Shown in pieces: positions 35,803-44,863 of a stretch of DNA of 64,000 nucleotides. Position 1 is the stretch's first letter. Every line of letters starts with the position of its first letter. The stretch is taken from assembly GCA_018241995.1 (NCBI GenBank), contig JAFECT010000008.1, forward strand, positions 1-64,000, read 5' to 3'. The position numbers and the translations under genes were made by a program. Under the pieces are notes generated by a model, which had not been told where the DNA came from, did no database searches, and worked only from the letters and a program-made list of their open reading frames with translations. Origin of the DNA: Pseudomonadota bacterium (GTDB lineage: Bacteria; Pseudomonadota; Alphaproteobacteria; Caulobacterales; Caulobacteraceae).

Positions 35803-36470
35803 GGCTGAAGCTGGCGGTCTTCGACGTCGACGGGACCCTGGTGGATTCCCGCGCCACCATCCACCGCGCCGCGCGCGAGGCGGCGGAAGCCGTGGGCCTG
35901 CCGGAGCCCACCTATGACGCCGTGCGCCAGATCGTTGGCCTGTCCCTGCGCGAGGCCCTGGCCGACCTGGCCCCCGAACTCGACGGCGCGGGGCTGGACC
36001 GCTTCGTGGCGGAGTTCCAGGGCTCGTTCCGGCGCATGCACGAGGTCCCGGGCTTCATCGAGCCGCTCTACGACGGCGCCGTGGAGCTGCTGGATGGTCT
36101 CAGGGCTGACGGCTGGCTGATCGCCATGGCCACCGGCAATTCGCGGCGCGGCGTCAATCGCCTGCTGGACATGCACGGCTGGGCCGATCTGTTCGACACC
36201 ACCCACTGCGCCGACGACGGCCCCGGCAAACCGCACCCCTCCATGCTGATCGAGGCGATGAAGGCTACGGGCTGCGATGCAGACCGCACCGTGATGATCG
36301 GCGACACCGCCCACGACATGCGCATGGCCGTGAACGCCAAGGTCCGCCCGCTGGGTGTCGCCTGGGGTTTCCACACCATCGAGGAAGTCAGGGCAGGGGG
36401 CGCGGCCGAGGTGGTGGAGACCTTCCCGGACCTCGCGCGGGCGCTGGAGGCCTTCGCCGTCCCCGCCTGA
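35799..36470 (+). CDS. HAD-IA hydrolase, phosphoglycolate phosphatase-like
   Basis: A 223-residue HAD phosphatase. Motif I is FDVDGTLVDS (nucleophile Asp9), motif II is MATGNS, motif III lies around GKPHPSML, and motif IV is MIGDTAHDMRMA. A helical cap lies between motifs I and II. The exact substrate is not predictable; phosphoglycolate or another small phosphoester is usual. It closes the overlapping run that begins at crcB. Confidence 0.88.
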   Translation: MRLKLAVFDVDGTLVDSRATIHRAAREAAEAVGLPEPTYDAVRQIVGLSLREALADLAPELDGAGLDRFVAEFQGSFRRMHEVPGFIEPLYDGAVELLDGLRADGWLIAMATGNSRRGVNRLLDMHGWADLFDTTHCADDGPGKPHPSMLIEAMKATGCDADRTVMIGDTAHDMRMAVNAKVRPLGVAWGFHTIEEVRAGGAAEVVETFPDLARALEAFAVPA

Positions 36471-36525
36471 GTGGCGAACCCGCCGGACTTGCCGCATAGT
36501 CACCCCCTGGATCGGGGGATGTGGG

Positions 36526-36987
36526 ATGAAAGCCGCCATTGCTTCGGCCCTTGTGGCCTTGCTCGCCTGCTCGGCCGCGCACGCGAAGGACTCCCCGCTC
36601 GCCAAGACCGCTCGCGAAGGCGACCTGCTGGGCATCTGGCGGCGCGACTGCGCCAAGCCGACCAGCCGGGAGAACTGGGGCATGGTCTATACGGCGACGG
36701 TCGGCGGCGTGCAGATGATCGACGACGGCGGCGCCGACACGAACTTCAGGCCCAGTGAGGTCACCTCGATCAAGCGCGCGGGCGCGGGCGCGGGCCGTCT
36801 GGCCGTGGTGCGGATCGATGAAGACGGCAAACCCATGCATGTGCTGATCGAAACCCACGGCGGGCGCCTGCGCGTGCTGCAGTCGAGCGGCTTCGAGGAC
36901 GGCAAGCCCGCCACCTACATCAAGGACGGACGATTCACCGAGGACGGCCGCGAAACGCCCTGGTTCAACCGCCGCGGGCCGGGCTAG
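36526..36987 (+). CDS. Small secreted protein, tandem paralogue 1
   Basis: The 153-residue product has a signal peptide (about 1-20, ending AHAK). The mature part includes LLGIWRRDCAKP and ends GRETPWFNRR. The next gene has LIGRWAGDCAKP and GAETPWLSRC in the same places, so the two derive from an old tandem duplication. The family is not recognised. Confidence 0.65.
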   Translation: MKAAIASALVALLACSAAHAKDSPLAKTAREGDLLGIWRRDCAKPTSRENWGMVYTATVGGVQMIDDGGADTNFRPSEVTSIKRAGAGAGRLAVVRIDEDGKPMHVLIETHGGRLRVLQSSGFEDGKPATYIKDGRFTEDGRETPWFNRRGPG

Positions 36988-36997
36988 GGTCGCCGCC

Positions 36998-37489
36998 ATG
37001 ACCAGATCGTCGCTTAGCCTCCTCGCCCTGACCGCCGCCCTGGCGCTCGGTCCCGTCGCCGCTTCCGCCCAGGACGCCGCTCCCGCGGCCCCCGAAGCGC
37101 AGCCCGCCGGCGCGGTGGTGCGCTCGCTGGGCCTGATCGGGCGCTGGGCGGGCGACTGCGCCAAGCCCGCGACCCTGCAGAACTCCTACGCCGTCTATGC
37201 CGCCAACTACTCCGGGGCGGCGACCCTAACCTACGACCGGGGCAAGCTCTACGAGCCGCGCATCTACGACCTCTCCAACGCCCATTCCGAGGACGCGGGC
37301 CGGGTGCTCTACGACGAGGTCAGCCGCACCAGCCAGGCGCGGATCACCATCGCCCTGCTGCGCGACGGTGACCGCATCCGCGTGTGGTCCTCGGTCGGCG
37401 TCGATGGCAAGGCCTTGGTGGTCGACGGCAAGCTGGCCGACGATTCAGGCGCGGAGACGCCCTGGCTCAGCCGTTGTCCGCTGGCCTGA
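36998..37489 (+). CDS. Small secreted protein, tandem paralogue 2
   Basis: A 163-residue relative of the preceding gene, with a signal peptide ending ASAQD (about residue 25), a short Ala/Pro-rich linker and the shared WxxDCAKP and ETPW motifs. It carries a second cysteine at the C-terminus (SRCPLA) that could pair with the first; copy 1 lacks it. It starts 10 nt after copy 1. Function unknown. Confidence 0.65.
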   Translation: MTRSSLSLLALTAALALGPVAASAQDAAPAAPEAQPAGAVVRSLGLIGRWAGDCAKPATLQNSYAVYAANYSGAATLTYDRGKLYEPRIYDLSNAHSEDAGRVLYDEVSRTSQARITIALLRDGDRIRVWSSVGVDGKALVVDGKLADDSGAETPWLSRCPLA

Positions 37490-37502
37490 TCCCTGGCCTG
37501 AC

Positions 37503-38702
37503 CTAGACCAGGCCCATCAGCGGCGGCGCGCGGCCGCTGTCCGGGAACACCACGCTGTCGAGCTTGGCCCGGTCGACGCCCATGTGGTCGGCCAGCACGC
37601 CCTTGAAGATCGAGCGGACCTCCAGCGTCGGGGCCAGGTCGCGGTTCTCGAACAGGCGGTTGTCGGCCAGGGTCGGCCAGTCGCCGACGATGCCGCCGGG
37701 CTTAAGCGCCCCGCCGGCCAGAAGCACGGTCGAGGCGGTGCCGTGGTCGGTGCCCAGCGTGCCGTTGACCCGCGCCGTGCGGCCGAACTCGGTGGCCATG
37801 ACCACGGTGGTGTCTTTCCAGGTCGGCCCGAGGCCGGTCTTCAGCCCCGCGAACAGGGCGTCGACATAGGTCAGCCGCCCGGCCAGGAGGCCTGTGGCCG
37901 CGCCTTGCCGGAAGTGAGTGTCGAAGCCGTCCAGCGACAGGGCCACTACGTCTGGCCCGTCCGCTTCGGTCACGAACTTGGCGATGGCGCCGCCGAAGGC
38001 CTTGCCGTCCTGCGCGCGCACATTGGCGCCGCCGGTGGCCGTCTTGGCCATGGCTTCGGACGACAGGCCCGAGGTCAAGGCCGGGGCCAAGAGCGGGTCG
38101 TCCTTGTAGAGGTCCATCAGGATCGAGGCGACGCGGTCGCCCTCCGGCAGCAACGGCCCCGGCGACCAGGCGCCGGCCTGGTACGGCCCGCGGATCACCA
38201 GAGGCGGCGTCGCGCCCACCGACAGGCCCTTGCGCCCGCCCATGGTCGTCAGCGCCCGGTTCAGCCAGCCGGACGACACGCCATAGACCGTGGCGGTGCC
38301 GTTCTCGAGCATGTCCTGGGCTTCGAAGTGCGAACGGATGCGCTCGGGGATCGCCACCGAGGGCGCCACGCGCGCCTCGCCGGCCAGGGCCATCTCATGG
38401 ATCGAGACCAGGGTCGGGTGCAGGCCGAAGGTGGAGTCGAGCTTCAGGGCGCCGCCCGCGCTGCCCGGCGCGCCGATGGCCAGCGTCCCGCGCAGGGCGG
38501 CGTAGTTCGGGTCGCCGTAGGGCGGGCTGAAGCTGAGGCCGTCCATGCCGCCACGGGCGATGATCACGATGAGCTTCTTGCGCGCGCCTGCCGCGAAAGC
38601 GCCGCGGCCGGCGAAGGTGACGCTGACGCCCGCCAGGCCGGCGAGTAGGGCGCGGCGGTTCATGCGGAAGGCGGTCGGGGAGGCGGAGTTGTCGCGGGTC
38701 AT
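37503..38702 (-). CDS. DUF1501 family protein, Tat-exported
   Basis: The 399-residue protein begins with a twin-arginine signal (MNRRALLAGLAGVSVTF following a short leader). The body matches the DUF1501 family, related to alkaline phosphatase-like sulfatases: LIVIIARGGMDGLSF near the N-terminus, ALSLDGFDTHFRQG and VVMATEFGRTARVNGTLGTDHG further on. It is 5 nt downstream of a DUF1800 gene; the two families almost always occur together. Neither has an assigned reaction. A periplasmic role is likely because of the Tat signal. Confidence 0.9.
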   Translation of the reverse strand: MTRDNSASPTAFRMNRRALLAGLAGVSVTFAGRGAFAAGARKKLIVIIARGGMDGLSFSPPYGDPNYAALRGTLAIGAPGSAGGALKLDSTFGLHPTLVSIHEMALAGEARVAPSVAIPERIRSHFEAQDMLENGTATVYGVSSGWLNRALTTMGGRKGLSVGATPPLVIRGPYQAGAWSPGPLLPEGDRVASILMDLYKDDPLLAPALTSGLSSEAMAKTATGGANVRAQDGKAFGGAIAKFVTEADGPDVVALSLDGFDTHFRQGAATGLLAGRLTYVDALFAGLKTGLGPTWKDTTVVMATEFGRTARVNGTLGTDHGTASTVLLAGGALKPGGIVGDWPTLADNRLFENRDLAPTLEVRSIFKGVLADHMGVDRAKLDSVVFPDSGRAPPLMGLV

Positions 38703-38707
38703 GGAAA

Positions 38708-40204
38708 TCACCGGCGCTGGAATTCGGGGGACATCAGGAGCACGGCCAGGGCTTCCTGGCGGCTTTCGGCGCGGTTGACGGCCAGTTCGGTTCGCTGGCC
38801 CAGGCGCGCGCCCAGCGAGGACTTGGCGATCGCCTTCGGATCGACCAGCGGCCCGACCTTGGCCGAGAAGCCCTTGGCCCATTCCAGCCGCTTGACGATG
38901 GCGTCGGCCCCAGCCCACTCGGCCGCCTGGTCCGACCAGCCCTTGGGCGAGGGCGCCGACAGGGGGCGATGGCCCATCAGGGTCAGGATGTTCAGCTGCT
39001 CGAACCCGCTCGGCTGGAAGCCCGGCGCGCGATAGCCGGAGACGATCAGCTCGTAGGGCGTCTTGAATTTCTGCGGCTGCGGGTCCCAGGCCTCCGGCGC
39101 CTCGACCAGGGCTCGGGCGACCACGTCGAGCTTGCCGCCCGAACCGGTCCAGGCCTTGTCGAGCCGGTCGACCAGCGATTGGGGCGGGTCGTCGGCGACG
39201 AAATGCACCGCGATCTTGCGGGCGATCCGCTTGGCCGTGCGCGGGTCGTTGGCGATGTCGTGCAGGATTTCGCGCGCCTGCCGCTCGCCGGTCGGACCGT
39301 AGCGGCGGCCCATGACGTAGCGTGTGCCGGGTTCGTGGGTGTTGTCGCGATAGAAGAACTCGCCGGGCTCCCCGCCGAAGCGCAGGCCGCCGCGCGCATA
39401 GCCCATCGACCAGCCGGTAAGCGCGCGGGCGAACTCGGTGACGTCGGCCTGGGTGTAGCCGGAATCGGCGCCCAGCGTGTGCAGCTCCAGGATCTCGCGC
39501 GCCAGGTTCTCGTTCAGGCCCGCCTTGCGCCGCTGGCCCGCCTGGCTGTTCGGCCCGATCGACTGGGCCTGATCCAGATAGAAGAGCATGCCGGGGTGGC
39601 GGGTGGAGGCGACCAGCATGTCCTCGAACCGCCCGAACACGTGTGGGCGGATGGCCTCGCGCTCGAACGGGCCGGCGGTGACGGCCGAGGTCAGTTTCAC
39701 GGTCGCCACGGTGAAGTGGTTGCACCAGAACAGGGTCCAGCGCTCGCGGAAGCTGGCGTCGGTGGCGCAGGCCAGGCGCGTGCGCTCCAGGATTTCCGGG
39801 CCGAGCGACTTCCTCAGGTCCTGGCGCACCTTGGCGATGGCGTCGGCCTGCGGATCGGTCGGCTTGGCCTGAGCCTGCATGGTCATGGCGCTCATCGAGG
39901 CGTCGTCGCCACTTTTCGCCATCTCTGCCTGGGCGGCTGCGGCGCGGGCCTTGCGGCCGGGCGCAGGCGCGATACCTTCCTTGCGCAGCTCCTGGCGGTT
40001 CTGCTGGTATTCGTTCAGCGCGATGACCGCTTCCTTGCCGGACGGCAGCGCGCCGCCCGGCTGGTCGGCGCCCTCAGGCCTGATCTGGCGGATCAGCCAG
40101 GCTTGCGGATCGGCCGACGCCTGTTCGATCTCGCCCGGCTTGGCCCCGAGGCCGAAGCGGGTGGCGGCGATAGCGCCCTGAATTTCGCGCGAATTCTGCG
40201 CCAT
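38708..40204 (-). CDS. DUF1800 family protein
   Basis: A 498-residue protein of the DUF1800 family: AATRFGLGAKPGEIEQ at the start, FWCNHFTV, NENLAREILELHTLGADSGYTQADVTEFARALTGW in the middle and LMGHRPLSAPSPKGWSDQAAEW near the end. The start at 40204 is preferred to an ATG at 40222 because GGGAG lies at usable spacing. There is no evident signal peptide, while its partner has a Tat signal. It is transcribed divergently from the ATP12 gene with a 103-bp shared promoter region. Confidence 0.88.
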   Translation of the reverse strand: MAQNSREIQGAIAATRFGLGAKPGEIEQASADPQAWLIRQIRPEGADQPGGALPSGKEAVIALNEYQQNRQELRKEGIAPAPGRKARAAAAQAEMAKSGDDASMSAMTMQAQAKPTDPQADAIAKVRQDLRKSLGPEILERTRLACATDASFRERWTLFWCNHFTVATVKLTSAVTAGPFEREAIRPHVFGRFEDMLVASTRHPGMLFYLDQAQSIGPNSQAGQRRKAGLNENLAREILELHTLGADSGYTQADVTEFARALTGWSMGYARGGLRFGGEPGEFFYRDNTHEPGTRYVMGRRYGPTGERQAREILHDIANDPRTAKRIARKIAVHFVADDPPQSLVDRLDKAWTGSGGKLDVVARALVEAPEAWDPQPQKFKTPYELIVSGYRAPGFQPSGFEQLNILTLMGHRPLSAPSPKGWSDQAAEWAGADAIVKRLEWAKGFSAKVGPLVDPKAIAKSSLGARLGQRTELAVNRAESRQEALAVLLMSPEFQRR

Positions 40205-40307
40205 GTGACGGCTCTCCCACATGCCCCCGACCCTAGGACTAACGTGACCCTATCCCGTTTTCCGTCGGTGCTCGCCATTCGTCTCCGAAACGCCTATCTC
40301 GCCGCCC

Positions 40308-41039
40308 ATGCCCGCCAATCGACAAGACCACGACGCGCTGAACCGGCCCCGCCGCTTCTGGAAGGATGTTTCCGTCGCTGAGGAAGGGCTGTCTTGGGCC
40401 ATCCTGCTCGACGGCCGCCCTGCCAAGACCCCCGTCGGCGCAAGGCTTGTCCTGCCCACTCGGGCCCTGGCCGAACTGGTCGCGCAGGAGTGGTCGGCGG
40501 TGGGTGAGCACGTCAATTTCGGCCTGATGCCGGCCACCCGCCTGGCCTTCACCGCCATCGACCGCATCGGCGCGGTCCGCGACGCCGTGGCGCAGGAGAC
40601 GGCCGCCTACGCCGCATCCGACCTGATCTGCTACTTCGCCGAGGGACCCCAGGCCCTGGTCGCCGCGGAGGAGGCCGGCTGGGGCCCGATGCTGGACTGG
40701 GCGCATGAGGCGCTGGGCCTGGAGCTGGTCCGGACGGCCGGCATCGCCCACCGGCCTCAGCCTCCCGAGACGGTCGCGCAGGTGGCGGCCCTTGCCCTCG
40801 AGCTCGACGATTTCGGCCTGGCCGGCCTGTCCTGGGCCTCGGCCCTGTTCGGCTCGGCGGTCCTGGCCCTGGCGGTGCAGCGCGCGCGCCTGGGCGGTCG
40901 GGAGGCCTACGCCCTGTCGCGCCTGGACGAGGCCTTCCAGGAGGAGCGCTGGGGCGTGGACGACGAAGCCGCCGCGCGAACAGCTACGCTTGCTTCCGAG
41001 GCGGAACTGTTGGAACGCTGGTTCGTCGCCCTACGGTGA
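40308..41039 (+). CDS. ATP12-family F1-ATPase assembly chaperone
   Basis: The 243-residue sequence has the ATP12 core: RRFWKDVSVAEEGLSWAILLDGRPAKTP at the N-terminus, VAQEWSAVGEHVNFGLMPATRLAFTAIDR, and DLICYFAEGPQALVAAEEAGW. In mitochondria ATP12 binds the F1 alpha subunit during assembly; bacterial homologues are confined largely to alphaproteobacteria. It is monocistronic. Confidence 0.9.
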   Translation: MPANRQDHDALNRPRRFWKDVSVAEEGLSWAILLDGRPAKTPVGARLVLPTRALAELVAQEWSAVGEHVNFGLMPATRLAFTAIDRIGAVRDAVAQETAAYAASDLICYFAEGPQALVAAEEAGWGPMLDWAHEALGLELVRTAGIAHRPQPPETVAQVAALALELDDFGLAGLSWASALFGSAVLALAVQRARLGGREAYALSRLDEAFQEERWGVDDEAAARTATLASEAELLERWFVALR

Positions 41040-41140
41040 CGCACGATTAACGATAGGCGCCTTACGAATCTACTATAGATGGTCTTGTGGGGTGCGCGAG
41101 TCTGCGTCTCCTCAAGTCGAGGAGGGCTGCGGAGGCGGCT

Positions 41141-42280
41141 GTGACGCGTTTGGCGATGGACGGAACCCTGCAGCCGGCCCCCGCGGATGGCCAGGTTTCG
41201 CTGCTGACTCTGGTCGACACCATCGAGCAGCTTTCCGCCGCGCGAACCTTCCAGGACGTGGCCGCCGTGGTGCGGGTGTCGGCGCGGCGCATCTCGGGCG
41301 CCGACGGGGTCAGCATCGTCCTGCGCGACGAGGACCGGTGCCACTACGTCGACGAGGACGCGATCAGCCCTCTGTGGAAGGGCAAGAAGTTCCCGATGAG
41401 CGCCTGCATCTCGGGCTGGGCCATGCTCAACAAGCAGACGGCGATCATCCCCGACATCTATGCCGACCCGCGCATCCCGCACGACGCCTATCGCCCGACC
41501 TTCGTGAAGAGCCTGGTGATGACCCCGGTCAGCCGCGCCGATCCGATCGCGGCCATCGGCGCCTATTGGGCGGTGAAGCGCGAGCCGCCGCGCGAGGTGG
41601 TCGAGCGGCTGGAGGTGATCGCCCGGGCCACCGCGACGGCCTTGGCCAACGTCACCCTGATCAATTCGCTGGCGGAGTCGCTGGAGCGCCGCGACGCGTT
41701 GAACCGTGAGCTGGATCACCGGGTCAAGAACACCCTGGCCACGGTGCAGTCGATCGCCGCCCAGACACTCACCCGCTCCAACGACACGGTGGAGTTCACC
41801 CAGGCCTTCACCGGGCGGCTGAAGTCCCTGGCCCGCGCGCATGAACTCCTGGCCAGGGAGGACTGGACCGACGCCGACCTCGGCGACCTGATCGAACTGG
41901 CGCTGGAGCCCTTCCTGCCGATGGGAGACCAGCGGGTGCGCCTGAACGGCCCGCCGCTGCGCGTGAAGCCGGAGTCGGCGGTGACGGTGCTGATGACCTT
42001 CCACGAACTGGCCACCAACGCGGCCAAGTACGGCGCCCTGTCGAGCCCCAGCGGCAAGGTCTCGATCTCCTGGTCGGTGATGGACGGCCTGTTCGAGCTG
42101 ATCTGGCGCGAGAGCGGCGGCCCGCCCGTGTCGCAGCCGGTTCGGCGCGGCTTCGGCTCGCGCCTGATCGAGAAGGGCGCTGCACGCGATCTGGGCGGCG
42201 AGGCGCTGCTGACCTTCCGCCCCAGCGGGGTGACCCTGCGGCTGATCGCGCCCCTGTCGCACAGGCTGGCCCTGCCTTGA
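41141..42280 (+). CDS. GAF-domain HWE-family sensor histidine kinase
   Basis: A 379-residue cytosolic kinase. The GTG start at 41141 has GGAGG 5 nt upstream; the ORF opens earlier (41087) without such a site. A GAF domain spans about residues 22-170. The HWE-type phosphoacceptor is His193 in LDHRVKNTLATVQSIAAQT, and the N box is HELATNAAKYGALS. The stop overlaps a receiver-domain gene (TTGA), its likely phosphotransfer partner. The signal sensed is unknown. Confidence 0.9.
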   Translation: MTRLAMDGTLQPAPADGQVSLLTLVDTIEQLSAARTFQDVAAVVRVSARRISGADGVSIVLRDEDRCHYVDEDAISPLWKGKKFPMSACISGWAMLNKQTAIIPDIYADPRIPHDAYRPTFVKSLVMTPVSRADPIAAIGAYWAVKREPPREVVERLEVIARATATALANVTLINSLAESLERRDALNRELDHRVKNTLATVQSIAAQTLTRSNDTVEFTQAFTGRLKSLARAHELLAREDWTDADLGDLIELALEPFLPMGDQRVRLNGPPLRVKPESAVTVLMTFHELATNAAKYGALSSPSGKVSISWSVMDGLFELIWRESGGPPVSQPVRRGFGSRLIEKGAARDLGGEALLTFRPSGVTLRLIAPLSHRLALP

Positions 42281-42651
42281 GCGGTTCAGGCGCGACGCGT
42301 CCCCGCGTGATCGTGGTCGAGGACGAGGCCTTGGTCGCGGTGATGCTCGAGGATCTGCTCGACGACTTCGGCTGCGAGGTCGTCGGCTCCTTCGCCATGC
42401 TCGACGACGCCCTGGACTGGCTGGCGGGCCAGGCGACACCGCCGGACGGCGCCTTGCTGGACGTCAATCTGGGCGGGGAGCTGGTCTATCCCCTGGCCGA
42501 CGCCCTGGCCGCCCGCGGCGCGCCGTTCGTGTTCGCCTCAGGCTATGCGCGCTCCAAGCTCGACCCGCGTTTCGCCCATGTGCCCTTGCTCGAAAAGCCC
42601 ATCGACGACCGGCGCCTGAGAGCGGTGGCGGAAGGATTCGGGGCGGCGTGA
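42277..42651 (+). CDS. Single-domain response regulator
   Basis: A 124-residue receiver domain with acidic pocket VVEDE, phosphoacceptor Asp62 (LLDVNLGG) and conserved Lys107 (LLEKPID). There is no output domain. The TTG start overlaps the kinase stop by four bases. Pairs of HWE kinase and lone receiver act in alphaproteobacterial stress and light signalling; a phosphate sink or phosphorelay role is possible. Confidence 0.88.
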   Translation: MSGSGATRPRVIVVEDEALVAVMLEDLLDDFGCEVVGSFAMLDDALDWLAGQATPPDGALLDVNLGGELVYPLADALAARGAPFVFASGYARSKLDPRFAHVPLLEKPIDDRRLRAVAEGFGAA

Positions 42652-42660
42652 GAACGCGGT

Positions 42661-42683
42661 CCTTCCCCCGCAAGGGGGGAAGG
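42661..42683. terminator. Hairpin between convergent genes
   Basis: CCTTCCCCC and GGGGGAAGG form a 9-bp stem around GCAAG between the receiver gene and the convergent gene ending at 42698. There is no real T tract on either side, so termination is uncertain. Confidence 0.4.
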
Positions 42684-42697
42684 CCCCGAAGTGAGCA

Positions 42698-43126
42698 TCA
42701 GCCTTGCGGCTGGGCGCCGCCTTGGCCTTCGGGCTGCATGCCCATGCCGTCGACCTTGCCGGCGGCGTCGAAGTGCACCAGCCAGATCACCGGGCCCTTC
42801 TCGAACATCACCCGGAAGCCGTCCGCGCCCTGGTCTTCGCCGAGGTAGGTGATCGACTTCAGCGCGCCGAGCTGGGTCAGGGCCGCCTGCACCTGCGGCA
42901 GCTGCCCGCTGATGGCCTGGGCCATCTGGTCGGTCATGCCCGAGGTGTCGAGCTTGCCCGCGCGCATCTGATCGATTGAGCTGCGGATGATTCCCTCGGC
43001 CTTGGCGGCGTTGGCGGTCATGGGCGTGGCGCCCGGCGCGGGCGTCGGCTGGGGCGCCGTCTGGGCCATGGCCGGGGCGGCCGACAGGAGGGCGGCGCAG
43101 GCCGCGGCGACGAGGGCGAACTTCAT
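42698..43126 (-). CDS. Periplasmic protein of unknown function
   Basis: The 142-residue product has a signal peptide (about 1-21, ending AMAQ) and a Pro/Ala/Thr-rich linker. The rest has a helix with IIRSSIDQMRAGKLDTSGMTD, the segment LTQLGALKSITYLGEDQGAD and a strand pair GFRVMFEKGPVIWLVHFD, suggesting a small cystatin- or SnoaL-like fold. No family name can be given. The gap 43127-43314 shows nothing recognisable. Confidence 0.65.
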   Translation of the reverse strand: MKFALVAAACAALLSAAPAMAQTAPQPTPAPGATPMTANAAKAEGIIRSSIDQMRAGKLDTSGMTDQMAQAISGQLPQVQAALTQLGALKSITYLGEDQGADGFRVMFEKGPVIWLVHFDAAGKVDGMGMQPEGQGGAQPQG

Positions 43127-43314
43127 GGGAGGAATCGTCCGGATGGTTGGGGAGCGAAATCTGTTCTTACGCTGGAGGCCAAAACAAGGCTCTTCGGTTT
43201 AACGTCGCAGCGTGACGGTTCTGTCGGCGGCCGCGGCTTCACCTCAAATGCTTGCCACTCAGCGCACGCACTTCTAAGCCGGGCGGGTAGATTTCATGCC
43301 CGTAGGTCTCCCCC

Positions 43315-44850
43315 ATGCAGAACATCCTCGAAGAGCTCGAACGTCGCCGGCAGAGCGCGCGCCAGGGCGGGGGCGAGCGGCGGATCGCGGCCCAGCACGC
43401 CAAGGGCAAGCTGACCGCGCGCGAGCGGATCGAGGTGCTGCTGGACGAGCGCTCGTTCGAAGAGACCGACATGTTCGTCGAGCATCGCTGCGTCGACTTC
43501 GGCATGGCCGACCAGAAGGTTCCGGGCGACGGGGTGGTGACCGGCCACGGCACCATCAACGGCCGGCTGGTGTATGTCTTCTCCAAGGATTTCACGGTGT
43601 TCGGCGGCTCGCTGTCGGGCGCCCACGCCTCGAAGATCGTCAAGCTGCAGAAGATGGCCCTGCAGAACGGCGCCCCGATCATCGGCCTGTTCGACGCGGG
43701 CGGCGCGCGCATCCAGGAGGGCGTGGAGAGCCTGGCCGGATACGCCGACATCTTCCTGCAGAACGTGCTGGCCTCGGGCGTCGTGCCCCAGATCAGCGTG
43801 ATCATGGGCCCCTGCGCCGGCGGCGACGTCTATTCCCCGGCCATGACCGACTTCATCTTCATGGTGAAGGACACGGGCTACATGTACGTGACCGGCCCTG
43901 AGGTCGTGCGCACGGTCACCAACGAGGTGGTCACCCATGACGAGCTGGGCGGCGCGCGGGTGCACGCCCAGAAGTCCGGCGTCGCCGACGGCGCCTTCGA
44001 CAACGACCTGGAAGCCCTGACCCAGATCCGGCGGCTGATCGACTTCCTGCCCGGCTCCAACCGCGACAGGCCGCCGGTGCGCGAGAGCTACGACCACCCG
44101 GATCGCGACGAGCCCTCGCTCGATACCCTGGTGCCGTCCAACCCCAACAAGCCCTACGACATGAAGGAGCTGATCCTGAAGGTCGTGGACGAGGCGGACT
44201 TCTTCGAGGTCTCGCCCGAGTTCGCCAAGAACATCGTCACCGGCTTCGGCCGCCTGGACGGCCAGCCGGTGGGCGTGGTCGCCAACCAGCCGCTGGCCCT
44301 GGCGGGCGTGCTGGACATCGACAGCTCCCGGAAGGCCGCGCGCTTCGTGCGCTTCTGCGACGCCTTCAACATCCCGCTGCTGACCTTCGTCGACGTGCCG
44401 GGCTTCATGCCGGGGACCAAGCAGGAGTACGGCGGCCTGATCAAGCACGGCGCCAAGCTCTTGTTCGCCTATGCCGAGGCGACCGTGCCCAAGATCACCG
44501 TCATCACCCGCAAAGCCTACGGCGGCGCCTATGACGTGATGAGCTCCAAGCACCTGCGCGGCGACGTCAACTACGCCTGGCCCACGGCCGAGATCGCGGT
44601 GATGGGCGCCAAGGGCGCGGTGGAGATCATCTTCCGCGCCGAAGCCAAGAGCGACCCCGAGGCCTTGGCGGCGCGCGAGGCCGAGTACAAGGAGCGCTTC
44701 GCCAACCCGTTCGTGGCGGCCCAGCGCGGCTACATCGACGACGTGATCATGCCGCACGGGACAAGGCGCCGCGTCATCAGGGCCCTACGGACGCTAAAGA
44801 ACAAGCAGCTTCACAACCCGTGGAAGAAGCACGATAATATTCCGCTTTAG
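43315..44850 (+). CDS. pccB: Propionyl-CoA carboxylase beta subunit
   Basis: The 511-residue carboxyltransferase subunit begins [20 protein letters not shown] and includes [60 protein letters not shown] and [18 protein letters not shown], all typical of biotin-dependent acyl-CoA carboxylases of the PCC type. It transfers the carboxyl group from biotin to propionyl-CoA, feeding the methylmalonyl-CoA route. The alpha subunit is not in the window. An AT-rich orphan follows after only 13 nt. Confidence 0.95.
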   Translation: MQNILEELERRRQSARQGGGERRIAAQHAKGKLTARERIEVLLDERSFEETDMFVEHRCVDFGMADQKVPGDGVVTGHGTINGRLVYVFSKDFTVFGGSLSGAHASKIVKLQKMALQNGAPIIGLFDAGGARIQEGVESLAGYADIFLQNVLASGVVPQISVIMGPCAGGDVYSPAMTDFIFMVKDTGYMYVTGPEVVRTVTNEVVTHDELGGARVHAQKSGVADGAFDNDLEALTQIRRLIDFLPGSNRDRPPVRESYDHPDRDEPSLDTLVPSNPNKPYDMKELILKVVDEADFFEVSPEFAKNIVTGFGRLDGQPVGVVANQPLALAGVLDIDSSRKAARFVRFCDAFNIPLLTFVDVPGFMPGTKQEYGGLIKHGAKLLFAYAEATVPKITVITRKAYGGAYDVMSSKHLRGDVNYAWPTAEIAVMGAKGAVEIIFRAEAKSDPEALAAREAEYKERFANPFVAAQRGYIDDVIMPHGTRRRVIRALRTLKNKQLHNPWKKHDNIPL

Positions 44851-44863
44851 ATTGGTGTGAGCG

